From Microbacterium galbinum (GTDB taxonomy: Bacteria > Actinomycetota > Actinomycetes > Actinomycetales > Microbacteriaceae): 64,000 bases of DNA. How positions within the stretch are numbered: position 1 is the stretch's first letter; each line of letters starts with the position of its first letter. The translations under genes and the position numbers were made by a program. Location: positions 2,261,630 through 2,325,629 of the forward strand of contig NZ_CP078077.1 of the NCBI RefSeq assembly GCF_023101185.1, in the 5' to 3' direction. Below the pieces are notes generated by a model that made no database searches, had not been told where the DNA came from, and saw only the letters and a list, made by a program, of their open reading frames with translations. Positions 9,973-19,671 of the stretch are shown piece by piece.

Positions 9973-9975
9973 ACT
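9970..9975 (+). promoter_or_regulatory. -10 box of leaderless purN promoter, overlapping upstream stop codon
   Basis: TAGACT is followed by exactly 6 nt and the GTG start of purN, with no SD. Its TAG is the stop codon of the DUF6350 gene. The layout predicts a leaderless purN-purH transcript in addition to any read-through. Confidence 0.55.
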
Positions 9976-9981
9976 GGGCGC

Positions 9982-10569
9982 GTGCTCACGGTCGCCGTTC
10001 TCATCTCGGGCACCGGCTCGAATCTTCGTGCCCTCCTCGAGGCCGCCCGCCACCCGGACTTTCCCGCGCGGGTGGTCGTCGTGGGCGCCGACCGCGAGGC
10101 CAACGGCCTGGCCCACGCCGAGGAGTTCGGCATCCCCAGCTTCACCGTGCCGTGGCACGAGCACGAGAGCCGCGAGGCCTGGGGCGAGGAGCTCGGCCGC
10201 CAGCTCGCCGTCTGGAACCCCGACCTCGTCGTGCTCAGCGGTCTCATGCGCCTGTTGCCCGCATCCCTCGTGGCGCAGTTCTCCCCGCGTCTCGTGAACA
10301 CCCACCCGGCCTACCTGCCGGAGTTCCCGGGCGCGCACGGGGTGCGCGATGCGCTCGCCGCCGGCGCCGCCGAGACGGGTGCCAGCGTGATCGTCGTCGA
10401 CGACGGCGTCGACACCGGGCCGATCCTCGCGCAGGAGCGCGTGCCGATCCTCGACGGCGACACCGAGCACACCCTGCACGACCGCATCAAGCCCGTCGAG
10501 CGCCGCCTGCTGATCGATGTCGTGCGGCGCATCGCGACCGGCGAGCTCGCGCTCGACGCCGCTTCCTGA
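9982..10569 (+). CDS. purN: Phosphoribosylglycinamide formyltransferase (GART)
   Basis: A 195-residue enzyme that formylates GAR with 10-formyl-tetrahydrofolate in purine synthesis. [13 protein letters not shown] at the N-terminus is the phosphate-binding region; [15 protein letters not shown] carries the catalytic Asn-His pair; VDTGPILAQ completes the Asp-containing folate site. Normal length. The start is GTG without an SD, consistent with a leaderless mRNA. purH follows after 45 nt. Both enzymes use the folate pool that FolD and GlyA (47.6-49.8 kb) supply. Confidence 0.96.
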   Translation: MLTVAVLISGTGSNLRALLEAARHPDFPARVVVVGADREANGLAHAEEFGIPSFTVPWHEHESREAWGEELGRQLAVWNPDLVVLSGLMRLLPASLVAQFSPRLVNTHPAYLPEFPGAHGVRDALAAGAAETGASVIVVDDGVDTGPILAQERVPILDGDTEHTLHDRIKPVERRLLIDVVRRIATGELALDAAS

Positions 10570-10614
10570 TCCTCTTCCTCCCCTCTCACGCCCGACGCAC
10601 GAAGGAGCATCACC

Positions 10615-12222
10615 ATGGCCGGCCCCCGCCACGACCCCTCGCTGTACCGCGATCGCGACACGGTGCCGATCCGCCGGGCGCTCGTCTCGGTGAGCGACAA
10701 GACCGATCTGCTCGTCCTCGCGAAGGCGCTCGCCGACTCCGGCGTGCAGATCGTGTCGACCGGTTCGACGGCCGCGACCATCCGCGAGGCCGGCTTCGAG
10801 GTGACCGACGTCGCCGCGGTGACCGGTGTCGCCGAGATGCTCGACGGTCGCGTCAAGACCCTGCACCCGAAGATCCACGGCGGCCTGCTCGCCGACCTGC
10901 GCCTCGAGGACCACGAGCGTCAGCTCGCCGACCTCGACATCGCACCGTTCGAGCTCGTCGTGGTGAACCTGTACCCGTTCGTCGAGACCGTCGCCTCGGG
11001 CGCCCAGGGCGACGACGTCGTGGAGCAGATCGACATCGGCGGGCCCGCCATGGTGCGCGCCGCCGCCAAGAACCACGCGAACGTGGCCATCGTCGTCTCG
11101 CCGCAGTCGTACCCCGGGATCATCTCGGCGATCGCCGAGGGCGGCACCTCGCTGTCGCAGCGCCGCGAGCTCGCGGCCCGCGCGTTCGCGCACACCGCCG
11201 CCTACGACACGGCCGTCGCGTCGTGGTTCGCCGAGGGCACCCTCCAGGACGACGGCGACCTGCCGGCGCACCTGACGATCCAGGCCGAGCGCCTCGCGAC
11301 GCTCCGCTACGGCGAGAACTCCCACCAGCGCGGTGCGATCTACACGCGCGCAGGCGGTCACGGCATCGCCCAGGCCACGCAGCTGCAGGGCAAGGAGATG
11401 TCGTACAACAACTACGTCGACGCGGATGCCGCCCTGCGCGCCGCCTACGACATGATCAAGCCGGCCGTCGCGATCATCAAGCACGCCAACCCGTGCGGCA
11501 TCGCGACGACCGCTCCGAACGCCCTCGACCCGATCGCCAGCGCGCACCTGCGCGCGCACGAGTGCGACCCGGTCTCGGCGTACGGCGGAGTGATCGCCGC
11601 GAACGGCACCGTGACGCTCAAGATGGCCGAGAACCTCAAGGACATCTTCACCGAGGTCATCGTCGCCCCCGCGTTCGAGCCCGCCGCCCTCGAGGTGTTC
11701 AAGGCGAAGAAGAACCTTCGTCTGCTGCAGCTGCCGGAGGACTGGCAGCAGGAGCGCATGGACGTGCGCCTCGTCTCGGGCGGACTCCTGCTGCAGGACG
11801 CCGACCGGTTCCCCGACGACATCGTCTCGGTCGCCAAGAACTGGGAGCTCGTCTCCGGTGAGCGCCCGAGCGACCTCGAGATGGAGAACCTGATCTTCGC
11901 GTGGAAGGCGTGCCGCGCCGTCAAGTCGAACGCGATCGTGCTCGCGAAGGACAACGCCACGGTCGGCGTCGGCATGGGCCAGGTCAACCGCGTCGACTCG
12001 TGCCGCCTCGCGGTCGAGCGCGCGGGGGAGCGCGCGGCCGGTTCGGTCGCGGCATCCGACGCGTTCTTCCCGTTCGCCGACGGCGCCCAGGTGCTCATCG
12101 ACGCCGGTGTGACCGCGATCGTGCAGCCGGGTGGCTCGGTGCGCGACGAGGAGGTCGTGGATGCGGCCCGCAAGGCCGGCGTCACGATGTTCTTCACGGG
12201 AGAGCGCCACTTCTTCCACTGA
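10615..12222 (+). CDS. purH: Bifunctional AICAR transformylase/IMP cyclohydrolase
   Basis: A 535-residue bifunctional enzyme for the last two steps of IMP synthesis. The N-terminal MGS-like cyclohydrolase domain (about 20-160) has [10 protein letters not shown] and [14 protein letters not shown]. The C-terminal transformylase domain has the catalytic IKHANPCG (Lys-His), and it ends in the usual FTGERHFFH. The ATG at 10615 is preceded by GAAGGAG. Its substrate AICAR (ZMP) is the precursor of the ligand sensed by the riboswitch at 47.5 kb. Confidence 0.98.
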   Translation: MAGPRHDPSLYRDRDTVPIRRALVSVSDKTDLLVLAKALADSGVQIVSTGSTAATIREAGFEVTDVAAVTGVAEMLDGRVKTLHPKIHGGLLADLRLEDHERQLADLDIAPFELVVVNLYPFVETVASGAQGDDVVEQIDIGGPAMVRAAAKNHANVAIVVSPQSYPGIISAIAEGGTSLSQRRELAARAFAHTAAYDTAVASWFAEGTLQDDGDLPAHLTIQAERLATLRYGENSHQRGAIYTRAGGHGIAQATQLQGKEMSYNNYVDADAALRAAYDMIKPAVAIIKHANPCGIATTAPNALDPIASAHLRAHECDPVSAYGGVIAANGTVTLKMAENLKDIFTEVIVAPAFEPAALEVFKAKKNLRLLQLPEDWQQERMDVRLVSGGLLLQDADRFPDDIVSVAKNWELVSGERPSDLEMENLIFAWKACRAVKSNAIVLAKDNATVGVGMGQVNRVDSCRLAVERAGERAAGSVAASDAFFPFADGAQVLIDAGVTAIVQPGGSVRDEEVVDAARKAGVTMFFTGERHFFH

Positions 12223-12238
12223 GCATCCGCAGCTCCCT

Positions 12239-12275
12239 CGAGGCCCTCATCCGCAGACCGCGGGTGGGGGCCTCG
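12239..12275 (+). terminator. Probable purNH terminator
   Basis: CGAGGCCC (12239-12246) pairs with GGGCCTCG (12268-12275), with an inner CCGC/GCGG pairing in the loop, 16 bp after the purH stop. There is no T-run, so confidence is moderate. Confidence 0.5.
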
Positions 12276-12297
12276 GTCCGTCCGGTCTCTCGGCGAG

Positions 12298-12332
12298 GTG
12301 ATCGGTGATCGGCGATCGGTGATCGGCGATCG
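12298..12332. repeat. Five tandem heptamers GYGATCG
   Basis: GTGATCG, GTGATCG, GCGATCG, GTGATCG, GCGATCG in direct succession in the 225-bp gap between purH and the ada-alkA gene. All units are 7 bp and differ only at position 2. It could be an iterated protein site or a slippage product. Apart from this and the terminator, the gap shows nothing clear. Confidence 0.85.
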
Positions 12333-12447
12333 CGTGAGGAGTCACGACACGCCGTCTCGCGCCGCGCGGATGCGGCGTGTCCTGACCTCTCACCGCGATG
12401 TCCGATTTCCGCCAGTCGATGTCGGAGGCCCGTGACAGCATGGAGTC

Positions 12448-13983
12448 ATGAGCCTCCCCGTGACCGACTTCGACGAGCGGTACCGCGCGATCGACGCGCG
12501 CGACACCCGTTTCGACGGGCAGTTCGTGACGGCCGTCCGATCGACGGGCATCTACTGCCGTCCGAGCTGCCCGGCGCGCACGCCGAAGCCCGAGAACGTG
12601 ACGTTCTACCCGACGAGCGCCGCGGCGCACGAGGCGGGCTACCGGGCATGCAAGCGCTGTCTCCCCGAGGCGGCGCCCGGGTCGCCGGCCTGGAATCTGC
12701 GCGGTGACGCCGCGGCCCGTGCGATGCGACTCATCTCCGCGGGTGTGGTGGAACGCGAGGGAGTGTCCGGACTCGCCGCGCGGCTCGGGTACTCGAGCCG
12801 GCATCTGAACCGGGTGCTGGTGAGCGAGCTCGGGGCCGGGCCTCTGGCCCTCGCCCGGGCGCACCGTGCGCACATGGCGCGCATGTTGCTCGTCGGCACC
12901 GACATGCCCGTCTCCGACGTGGCGTTCTCGGCGGGGTTCGCCAGCATCCGGCAGTGCAACGACACGATCCGCGAGGTCTTCGCCCTCACGCCCAGCGAGC
13001 TGCGCGCCCGACGACGGATGCCGATGGCCGCAGCTCCCGGCACGATCGACCTCGTGCTGCCTTTCCGTGGGCCGCTCGATGCCTCGGGCGTCTTCGCCTG
13101 GATGGCGGCCCGCGCATTGCCCGGGGTCGAGGTGGCCACCGAGACCTCGTTCGCACGGCACCTGCGCATGAGCGGAGGGCCGGCGTGGTTCGAGGTGCGG
13201 CAGGATGCTGCCGAGCGACTGCATCTGCGCGCCCGGGTCACGCAGCTGGGTGATCTCGCGCCCCTGGTGGGCACGGTGCGGCGCCTGTTCGATCTGGATG
13301 CCGACCCGCGGGCCGTCGACGACGCGCTCGGTGCGCACCCCGAGCTCTCACCGCTGGTCGCCGCGACCCCGGGGATCCGAGTGCCGGGAGCGGCCGATCC
13401 CCACGAGATGCTCATCCGCGCGATGGTCGGTCAGCAGATCACGGTCGTCGCCGCCCGTACGGCGCTGACCGCGCTCGCCGACGCTCTCGGAGAGCGCACC
13501 GACGACGGTGTGCTCTTCCCGACCATGACCGCGATCGCCGAGCACGGCGCCGAGGTGCTGCGGGGCCCGGCCGCCCGCATCCGTGCCATCACCGGCGCCG
13601 CTGCCGCGCTGGCGGACGGCTCGCTCACCCTCACGGTCGGTGACGATGGGGCCGAGCAGCGGGCCGCGCTCCTCGCGATGCCGGGCATCGGGCCGTGGAC
13701 GGCCGACTACGTGCGCATGCGGGTGCTCGGAGACCCCGACATCCTGCTCCCGGGTGATGTCGCGATGCGAGCCGGCGCCGCGGCCTCCGGTCTCCCGGGC
13801 GAACCGCGTGCCCTGACGGCGTGGGCGGAGCGGACGGCTCCGTGGCGGAGCTACCTCACCGCGCACCTCTGGCGCGCGGCCCCCGTCCGCTCGGCGAAGC
13901 GCGCGACGACCACACCGATCACGAAGACACCGATCTCGACGACACCGATCACGAAGACACCGATCTCGAAGGAGACCCCATGA
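12448..13983 (+). CDS. Ada zinc domain-AraC HTH-AlkA DNA glycosylase fusion
   Basis: A 511-residue alkylation-damage protein. Residues 10-75 are the Ada N-domain with zinc ligands Cys37, Cys41, Cys68 and Cys71; Cys37 is in the place of the phosphotriester methyl acceptor. Residues 85-190 are an AraC-type helix-turn-helix ([20 protein letters not shown]). Residues 195-480 are an AlkA-like 3-methyladenine glycosylase with the helix-hairpin-helix [11 protein letters not shown] and an Asp in LLPGDVAMR as likely catalytic base. Such Ada-AlkA fusions are known in actinobacteria. The last 25 residues are four TPI(T/S)x repeats. The stop overlaps the ATG of ogt (ATGA), so the two are translationally coupled. 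Confidence 0.93.
   Translation: MSLPVTDFDERYRAIDARDTRFDGQFVTAVRSTGIYCRPSCPARTPKPENVTFYPTSAAAHEAGYRACKRCLPEAAPGSPAWNLRGDAAARAMRLISAGVVEREGVSGLAARLGYSSRHLNRVLVSELGAGPLALARAHRAHMARMLLVGTDMPVSDVAFSAGFASIRQCNDTIREVFALTPSELRARRRMPMAAAPGTIDLVLPFRGPLDASGVFAWMAARALPGVEVATETSFARHLRMSGGPAWFEVRQDAAERLHLRARVTQLGDLAPLVGTVRRLFDLDADPRAVDDALGAHPELSPLVAATPGIRVPGAADPHEMLIRAMVGQQITVVAARTALTALADALGERTDDGVLFPTMTAIAEHGAEVLRGPAARIRAITGAAAALADGSLTLTVGDDGAEQRAALLAMPGIGPWTADYVRMRVLGDPDILLPGDVAMRAGAAASGLPGEPRALTAWAERTAPWRSYLTAHLWRAAPVRSAKRATTTPITKTPISTTPITKTPISKETP
13912..13971 (+). repeat. Four 15-bp tandem repeats in the 3' end of the ada-alkA gene
   Basis: Four 15-bp units (ACACCGATCACGAAG, ACACCGATCTCGACG, ACACCGATCACGAAG, ACACCGATCTCGAAG) encode [20 protein letters not shown] at the C-terminus. 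The AAG of the last unit runs into GGAG, the SD of ogt. The A/T content is higher than in the flanks. Confidence 0.9.
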
Positions 13984-14477
13984 CCGCCCTCATTCAGACC
14001 ATCGACACCCCCGACGGGGCGTTCACCATCCTCGCCGACGACGAGCAGCGCGTGCTGGCATCCGGCTGGACGGCCGACCGCGGGGCGATCCTCGGAAGGC
14101 TCGCGGCGGCCGTGCGCCCGGCAGAGGTGCGCGAGGGCGAGACCGCAGCAGCGTCGGCCGTGCAGGCGTATTACGCGGGGGACCTCGCGGCGATCGACTC
14201 CGTGCCCGTGCGTCAGACGGGCACCTCGCTGCAGCTGTCGGGCTGGGCCGCGCTGCGGGAGATCGCCCCGGGCGCTCCGCTCACGTACACCTCCTTCGCC
14301 GCCGTGCTCGACAACCCGCGCGCCGTGCGGGCCGCGGCGTCGATCTGCGCGCGCAACGCCCCGGCGCTGTTCGTGCCGTGCCACCGGGTGCTGCGTACCG
14401 ACGGCACCCTCGGCGGCTTCGCCTGGGGACTCGACGTGAAGGAGCGCCTGCTCGCACGCGAAGAGATGGCGCGCTGA
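13980..14477 (+). CDS. ogt: Methylated-DNA-[protein]-cysteine S-methyltransferase
   Basis: A 165-residue suicide enzyme that removes methyl groups from O6-methylguanine. The active-site loop is FVPCHRVL with acceptor Cys134; [19 protein letters not shown] is the recognition-helix region. Length is normal for Ogt. The ATG overlaps the stop of the Ada-AlkA gene, giving a two-gene repair operon: one protein senses and excises N-alkyl lesions, the other reverses O6 lesions. Confidence 0.95.
   Translation: MTALIQTIDTPDGAFTILADDEQRVLASGWTADRGAILGRLAAAVRPAEVREGETAAASAVQAYYAGDLAAIDSVPVRQTGTSLQLSGWAALREIAPGAPLTYTSFAAVLDNPRAVRAAASICARNAPALFVPCHRVLRTDGTLGGFAWGLDVKERLLAREEMAR
13984..13984. other. Note: no tRNA, rRNA, CRISPR or insertion sequence in the window
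   Basis: All gaps over 90 bp were read on both strands for cloverleaf-like sequence, spaced direct repeats and terminal inverted repeats flanking transposase-like frames. None was found. Position given is nominal. Confidence 0.6.
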
Positions 14478-14523
14478 GAGACCGGGGCCGACGGGCCGCG
14501 CGAGGGGAAAGGAGGAATTCCTC

Positions 14524-14553
14524 TTGCGCACAGCTTGTTCACAGCAATAGGCT
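14524..14553 (+). promoter_or_regulatory. Promoter of the ABC exporter leader
   Basis: TTGCGC (14524-14529) and TAGGCT (14548-14553) with an 18-nt spacer give a good vegetative promoter, 47 bp after the ogt stop. It would start a transcript about 45 nt before the small leader ORF. Confidence 0.6.
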
Positions 14554-14605
14554 GGAGGGCTGTCGCACCAACCGGACGACACCGCCGAGCCCTGAGGAGG
14601 ACACC

Positions 14606-14671
14606 ATGACCACGATCCTGGTCACGCAGATCGCAGCTCTCGGCACGACTCCGGTGCGCACTTTCCACTAG
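14606..14671 (+). CDS. Putative 21-residue leader peptide upstream of ABC exporter
   Basis: A short ORF starting ATG (MTTILVTQ...) and ending ...VRTFH-TAG, preceded by GAGGAG at ideal spacing, a far better SD than that of the exporter gene it precedes. It has its own upstream promoter. The 129 nt between its stop and the exporter ATG can form competing hairpins. This is the layout of a translated leader ORF that controls a downstream gene by ribosome position, as known for BmrB-BmrC-BmrD in Bacillus subtilis. The peptide itself has no family I recognise; function is inferred from layout only. Confidence 0.6.
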   Translation: MTTILVTQIAALGTTPVRTFH

Positions 14672-14708
14672 AGCCGCACCGCGTTCCGCGCCCCGCCTCT
14701 TCCCCGCC

Positions 14709-14759
14709 GGACGCCGGACTCGACGAGTCCGCTGCACTCACCGAGACCGCTCGGCGTCC
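14709..14759 (+). promoter_or_regulatory. Structured leader RNA between leader ORF and exporter
   Basis: GGACGCCG (14709-14716) can pair with CGGCGTCC (14752-14759). Inside, GGACTC (14716-14721) pairs with GAGTCC (14725-14730). The exporter ATG at 14801 has only a weak SD (GAGAGAC). Regulation by attenuation or by exposure of the start is plausible. Confidence 0.45.
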
Positions 14760-14800
14760 GCCTGCTCCGCAACCTCTTCCGCACGAACCGTCTGAGAGAC

Positions 14801-16732
14801 ATGTCTTCCTCGCAGAATCCCCCCGCTTCCTCCTCCCTGTCGACCGCCGCAGCGCTGTGGCGTCTCAAGCCCTTCGTCCGTCCCGTCATCTGGCGGCTCG
14901 CCGGCGGTGCCGCCAGCGCGCTCGCCGCGGCGATCATCGCGCTGATGATCCCGATCGTCCTCGAGCAGATCATCCAGGGCCCGGTGCAGACCGGCGAGCT
15001 CGGAGCGATCGTCTGGGGCGCGGTCGCCGTTCTCGGCCTCGCCCTCGGGGAAGCCCTGATGGTGTTCCTGCGCCGCCAGTTCGTGCTCAAGCCCTCGACC
15101 GAGGTCGAGTACCGCATGCGCACCGATCTCTACGCGCGCCTGCAGACCCTGCCCGTGGCGTTCCACGACCGCTGGCAGTCGGGCCAGCTGCTGAGCCGCA
15201 TGATGCAGGACATCGGCCTCATCCGCCGCTGGCTCGCCTTCGGTCTCGTGCTGCTCGTGGTGAACATCCTCACGATCATCATCGGAGCGGCGCTCCTGTT
15301 CCGGTGGCACTGGCTGCTGGGCACGATCTTCATCGTCACCGCCATCCCGCTGTGGATCCGCGGCTACCTCTTCGAGAAGCGCTACGGCGCCCTCACCCGT
15401 CGGAGCCAGGACCAGGCGGGCGACCTCGCGACGAGCGTCGAGGAGAGCGTGCACGGCATCCGTGTGCTCAAGGCGTTCGGGCGCGGCAAACATGCGCTGA
15501 GCCGTTTCAGCCGCCAGGCCGAGACGCTGCGCGAGACCGAGATGAGTAAGGCCGGCGCGATCGCCTCGATCTGGTTCTGGCTCGACCTCATGCCGCAGAT
15601 CGCCTTCGGCCTCAGCCTCATGTCGGGGATCTGGCTCATCTCGCAGGGCGCGATCGACCTGCCCGAACTGTTCGCGTTCTTCGCGATGGCGACGGTGCTG
15701 CGCTGGCCGATCGAGTCGATCGGCTTCCTGTTCTCGTTCATGCTCGACGCCCGCACGGCGACCGACCGCGTGTTCGAGATCTTCTCCGAGACGAACACGA
15801 TCACCGACCCCGAGAACCCCGTGCACATCGAGAACCCGCGGGGCGAGCTGGCATTCCAGAACGCGCACTTCCGCTACCAGGACGCCGGCGCGCAGGAGCG
15901 CGACCTGCTCGACGGCATCGACCTCGTGCTGCGGCCGGGCGAGACCATGGCGCTGGTCGGTCTCACCGGCAGCGGCAAGACCACCCTCACGACGCTGCCG
16001 ACCCGCCTCTACGACGTGACCGGCGGTTCCGTGACGCTCGACGGCGTCGACGTGCGCGACCTGCCGCTGGCCGAACTGCGCCAGCACATCGCGATGGCGT
16101 TCGAAGATGCGACGCTCTTCTCGGCGACCGTGCGCGAGAACGTGCTGCTCGGCCGTGCCGAGCTCGACGTGCACAGCGACGAGGCCGAGCGCGTGCTGCG
16201 CGAAGCCCTCGACGTCGCCCAGGCGTCGTTCGTCGACGCGCTGCCCGACGGTGTCGAGACGGTCATCGGTGAAGAGGGACTGAGTCTCTCGGGTGGTCAG
16301 CGTCAGCGACTCGCGCTCGCGCGTGCGGTCGCCGCGAAGCCGAAGGTGCTCGTGCTCGACGACCCCCTCTCGGCGCTCGACGTCGATACCGAGGCGCTCG
16401 TCGAGGAGGCGCTGCGCCACGTGCTCGCCGACACGACCGCGATGATCGTCGCGCACCGGCCGTCGACCGTCGCCCTCGCCGACCGCGTGGCGCTGCTCGA
16501 GGCCGGCCGCATCACCGCCGTCGGCACGCACAGCGAGCTGCTGCGCAGCAGCCGCCACTACCGTCACGTCATCTCCAGCCTCGAGGCCGAGGAGGCGGCG
16601 CGCACCGGCGCGATCCCCGTGATCCGCGACGACGAGGCCGACGAGGCTCACGACATCGAGGCGGGCATCCGCGCCCACAACGGCGAGCAGCCCGACGAAG
16701 ATCTGATCACCGAGAAGGAGGTGCGGTCATGA
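14801..16732 (+). CDS. ABC exporter half-transporter, first subunit (degenerate Walker B)
   Basis: A 643-residue half-transporter with six N-terminal membrane helices (about 30-320) fused to an ATPase. Walker A is GLTGSGKTT, the signature is [16 protein letters not shown], and Walker B is [12 protein letters not shown], where Asp replaces the catalytic Glu. The C-terminal 60 residues are an acidic tail. It overlaps the next gene by 4 nt (ATGA), so the pair forms a heterodimer like LmrCD, BmrCD or TM287/288. Role: export of drugs or lipids across the membrane; the substrate is unknown. Its own SD is weak, which fits control by the upstream leader. Confidence 0.93.
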   Translation: MSSSQNPPASSSLSTAAALWRLKPFVRPVIWRLAGGAASALAAAIIALMIPIVLEQIIQGPVQTGELGAIVWGAVAVLGLALGEALMVFLRRQFVLKPSTEVEYRMRTDLYARLQTLPVAFHDRWQSGQLLSRMMQDIGLIRRWLAFGLVLLVVNILTIIIGAALLFRWHWLLGTIFIVTAIPLWIRGYLFEKRYGALTRRSQDQAGDLATSVEESVHGIRVLKAFGRGKHALSRFSRQAETLRETEMSKAGAIASIWFWLDLMPQIAFGLSLMSGIWLISQGAIDLPELFAFFAMATVLRWPIESIGFLFSFMLDARTATDRVFEIFSETNTITDPENPVHIENPRGELAFQNAHFRYQDAGAQERDLLDGIDLVLRPGETMALVGLTGSGKTTLTTLPTRLYDVTGGSVTLDGVDVRDLPLAELRQHIAMAFEDATLFSATVRENVLLGRAELDVHSDEAERVLREALDVAQASFVDALPDGVETVIGEEGLSLSGGQRQRLALARAVAAKPKVLVLDDPLSALDVDTEALVEEALRHVLADTTAMIVAHRPSTVALADRVALLEAGRITAVGTHSELLRSSRHYRHVISSLEAEEAARTGAIPVIRDDEADEAHDIEAGIRAHNGEQPDEDLITEKEVRS

Positions 16733-18540
16733 GCGCCCTCATCGGAACGCAGGACGAAGACCGCTCCCGGTACACCAAGGAGGAGAGCAGGGCCATCCGG
16801 CAGCGCTCGCTGCGTCTGCTCGGCTCGCTCGTGCGGCCGCTCAAGGCGCGCATCGTGCTGGCAGCCGTCGTGCTCGTGATCTCGACCGCGCTGCAGGTCG
16901 CGGGCCCCATCCTCATCAGCATCGGGCTCGACCGTGCGCTGCCGGCCGTGATCGAGCACTCCGACTGGATGCCGACGTTCATGATCGGCGGCGTCTACCT
17001 GCTCGCAGGGCTCGTCGCCGCGGTGATGATCGCCTGGTACGTCATCATCGCCGCCAAGCTGACGCAGGCGGTGCTGCTCGATCTGCGCAAGCGGATCTTC
17101 CTGCACACGCAGCGTCTGAGCCTCGAGTTCCACGAGTCGTACACCTCCGGGCGCATCATCTCGCGTCAGACGAGCGACCTCGACTCGATCCGCGAGCTGC
17201 TCGACGGCGGCCTCAACGAGCTCGTCTCCGGCGTGCTCTTCGGCCTGTTCACCTTCATCGCGCTGTGCATCTGGGACTGGCAGTCCGGTCTCATCCTCGC
17301 GATCGCGGGTGTTCCGCTGTTCTTCCTGATGCGCTGGTTCTACTCGCGGTCGCAGCTCGTCTACCGCGAGTCGCGCGTCATCAGCGCACAGGTGATCGTG
17401 CAGTTCGTCGAGACCATGACCGGCATCCGCGCGGTCAAGGCGTTCCGCAAGGAGCCCCGCAACGACGTCGCCTTCCAGAAGATCTCGGGCGAGTACCGCG
17501 ACGTCAACCGCCGTTCGCTGATGCTGTTCGGCACCTTCGAGCCCGGCCTGATGGGCGTCGCGGCGCTCACGCTCGGCATCGTCGTGCTCTGGGGCGGCGT
17601 GCGCGTCGCCGAGGGCGCTCTGACCGTCGGCGTGCTGCTGTCGGCGGTGCTGTACGTGCGCAACTTCTTCGCGCCCATGCAGGAGATCGCGATGTTCCTC
17701 AACTCCTACCAGTCGGCCACCGCCGCGCTCGAGAAGGTGTCGGGCGTGCTCGAGGAGGTGCCGACGGTGCCCGACCCCGAGAAGCCGGTCGACCTGTGGG
17801 AGTCGCGCGGGCACATCGAGTTCGACGAGGTGACCTTCGGGTACAACGGCGAGAAGACGATCCTCCCGAATTTCTCGCTCGACATACCCGCGGGGCAGAC
17901 GATCGCGCTGGTCGGCACGACCGGTGCGGGAAAGTCGACGCTGGCGAAGCTCATCTCGCGTTTCTACGACCCGTCGAAGGGCACGGTGACGCTCGACGGC
18001 GTCGACCTGCGCTCGCTGCACCCGAAGGACCTCCGCCGCGCGATCGTCATGGTCACGCAGGAGGCCTACCTGTTCAGCGGCACCGTCGCCGACAACATCG
18101 CGCTCGGCAAACCCGACGCCTCGCTCGACGAGATCCGCGCTGCCGCCCGGGCCGTGGGCGCGGACGGGTTCATCGAGGCGCTGCCCGACGGCTACGGCAC
18201 CGACGTCAACAAGCGCGGTGGCCGCGTGTCGGCCGGTCAGCGTCAGCTGATCTCGTTCGCCCGTGCGTTCCTCGCCGACCCCGCGGTGCTGATCCTCGAC
18301 GAGGCGACGGCGTCGCTCGACATCCCCTCGGAGCGGCTGATCCAGGATGCCCTGCAGACGCTGCTCGCCGACCGGACCGCGATCATCATCGCCCACCGGC
18401 TCTCGACCGTCGCGATCGCCGACCGGGTGCTCGTGATGGAGCACGGCGAGATCATCGAGGACGACACCCCCGATGCCCTGATCGGCGGCACGGGCAAGTT
18501 CGCCCAGTTGCACGCGGCATGGCAGGAGACGCTGGTCTGA
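16729..18540 (+). CDS. ABC exporter half-transporter, second subunit (canonical Walker B)
   Basis: A 603-residue partner with the same six-helix plus ATPase plan. Walker A is GTTGAGKST, Walker B is [12 protein letters not shown] with the catalytic Glu, but the signature is [14 protein letters not shown] in place of LSGGQ. The deviant Walker B of subunit one and the deviant signature of subunit two would meet in one site, and the two canonical halves in the other. This is exactly the asymmetry of known heterodimeric exporters. AAGGAGG just before the ATG is a strong SD. Confidence 0.93.
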   Translation: MSALIGTQDEDRSRYTKEESRAIRQRSLRLLGSLVRPLKARIVLAAVVLVISTALQVAGPILISIGLDRALPAVIEHSDWMPTFMIGGVYLLAGLVAAVMIAWYVIIAAKLTQAVLLDLRKRIFLHTQRLSLEFHESYTSGRIISRQTSDLDSIRELLDGGLNELVSGVLFGLFTFIALCIWDWQSGLILAIAGVPLFFLMRWFYSRSQLVYRESRVISAQVIVQFVETMTGIRAVKAFRKEPRNDVAFQKISGEYRDVNRRSLMLFGTFEPGLMGVAALTLGIVVLWGGVRVAEGALTVGVLLSAVLYVRNFFAPMQEIAMFLNSYQSATAALEKVSGVLEEVPTVPDPEKPVDLWESRGHIEFDEVTFGYNGEKTILPNFSLDIPAGQTIALVGTTGAGKSTLAKLISRFYDPSKGTVTLDGVDLRSLHPKDLRRAIVMVTQEAYLFSGTVADNIALGKPDASLDEIRAAARAVGADGFIEALPDGYGTDVNKRGGRVSAGQRQLISFARAFLADPAVLILDEATASLDIPSERLIQDALQTLLADRTAIIIAHRLSTVAIADRVLVMEHGEIIEDDTPDALIGGTGKFAQLHAAWQETLV

Positions 18541-18571
18541 CGAGACGAGCCGTCGCACGGCACGACGCGGA

Positions 18572-18605
18572 ACGGCGCACCCCGGGAGATCCCGAGGTGC
18601 GCCGT
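18572..18605. terminator. Bidirectional terminator after the exporter operon
   Basis: ACGGCGCACC (18572-18581) pairs with GGTGCGCCGT (18596-18605), extended inward by CGGGA/TCCCG with one mismatch. It lies between the convergent exporter and hydrolase genes. Confidence 0.75.
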
Positions 18606-18626
18606 CTGCGTGTGGAGCGGCCGCGA

Positions 18627-19463
18627 CTAGGCCTGGATGAACGCCAGGATGTCGGGGTTGATCACGTCGGCGTGCGTGGTGAGCATGCCGTGCGGGTAAC
18701 CCTCGTAGATCTTGAGCTCGGAGTTCGGCAGGAGCTCGTGCTGCTTCAGCGCGGCATCCTTGTACGGCACGACCTGGTCGTCGTCGCCCTGCAGCACCAG
18801 CACCGGAACCGTGATCGACTTCAGGTCCTCGGTCTGGTCGGTCTCGGAGAACGCCTTGATGCCCTCGTAGTGCGCGAGCGCGCTGCCGGTCATCCCCTGG
18901 CGCCACCAGTTGGCGACGACGGGCTCGGAGACGGCCGCGCCCTCGCGGTTGAAGCCGTAGAAGGGACCGGAGGCGACGGCCTGGAAGAAGTCGGCGCGGT
19001 TCGCTGCGAGCGCTTCGCGGAAACCGTCGAAGACCGAGATCGGCGTGCCCTCGGGGTTCGCCTCGGTCTGCACCATCAGCGGCGGAACGGCCGAGACGAG
19101 CACGGCCTTCGCGACGCGCCCCTGGGGCTGGCCGTACTTGGCGACGTAGCGGGCGACCTGGCCGCCTCCGGTCGAGTGGCCGATGTGCACGGCGTTCCGC
19201 AGGTCGAGGTGCTCGACGACCGCCGACGCGTCACTGGCGTAGTGGTCCATGTCGTGCCCGGTGCCGATCTGCGAGGAGCGTCCGTGACCGCGACGGTCGC
19301 TGGCGACGACGCGGAAGCCCTTCGACAGGAAGAACAGCATCTGCGCGTCCCAGTCGTCGGACGACAGAGGCCAGCCGTGGTGGAACATGATGGGCTGGGC
19401 GTCGCGGGGACCCCAGTCCTTGAAGAAGATCTCCGCGCCGTCTTCCGTGGTTACGAATCCCAT
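18627..19463 (-). CDS. Alpha/beta hydrolase, cofactor-free haloperoxidase/perhydrolase type
   Basis: A 278-residue alpha/beta-hydrolase. HIGHSTGGGQVARY holds the nucleophile Ser97; the acid is in LQGDDDQVVP (about Asp228) and the base is His258 in GYPHGM. This set and the N-terminal FKDWGP are typical of so-called non-haem chloroperoxidases, which are esterases that can also make peracids. Length matches. The ATG at 19463 has GGAGG 5 nt upstream; the frame stays open to 19769 but that part has no family similarity. Natural substrate unknown. Confidence 0.9.
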   Translation of the reverse strand: MGFVTTEDGAEIFFKDWGPRDAQPIMFHHGWPLSSDDWDAQMLFFLSKGFRVVASDRRGHGRSSQIGTGHDMDHYASDASAVVEHLDLRNAVHIGHSTGGGQVARYVAKYGQPQGRVAKAVLVSAVPPLMVQTEANPEGTPISVFDGFREALAANRADFFQAVASGPFYGFNREGAAVSEPVVANWWRQGMTGSALAHYEGIKAFSETDQTEDLKSITVPVLVLQGDDDQVVPYKDAALKQHELLPNSELKIYEGYPHGMLTTHADVINPDILAFIQA

Positions 19464-19483
19464 GTGGGCCTCCATCGTCGGTG

Positions 19484-19508
19484 CCGCACCGAATCGTGGT
19501 CGGTGCGG
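19484..19508 (-). other. Hairpin in 5' region of the hydrolase gene
   Basis: CCGCACCGA (19484-19492) and TCGGTGCGG (19500-19508) form a perfect 9-bp inverted repeat with a 7-nt spacer, about 20 bp upstream of the hydrolase start. It could be an operator or an mRNA hairpin. The rest of the 208-bp gap 19464-19671 shows no clear feature. Confidence 0.4.
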
Positions 19509-19671
19509 CGGTGTGGGCTTGTGCGCCCATCGGGGAGTGATGAGCAGGATCAACGTACCCCCGTGCGGCGCCCCGGGACAGGGGTTTCCGGAAGGATTCG
19601 ACACCTGTTCAGTGAGGTTCCCTCCCCGGTCCTGCTCAGCGCCCCGGCCAGCGGCTCGATAGCATCGGAGG

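Noticed and set aside
9351..11861. 836-codon plus-strand frame across DUF6350, purN and purH
   Set aside because: Arg/Ala/Pro-rich shadow of purN and purH in another frame; no start signal.
12298..12332. Replication-origin iterons
   Set aside because: No DnaA-box-like sites, no dnaA or rep gene and no A/T-rich unwinding region nearby; kept only as a repeat.
14606..14671. Leader ORF as a chance short frame
   Set aside because: Considered, but the strong SD, own promoter and structured spacer argue against chance, so it was kept with moderate confidence.
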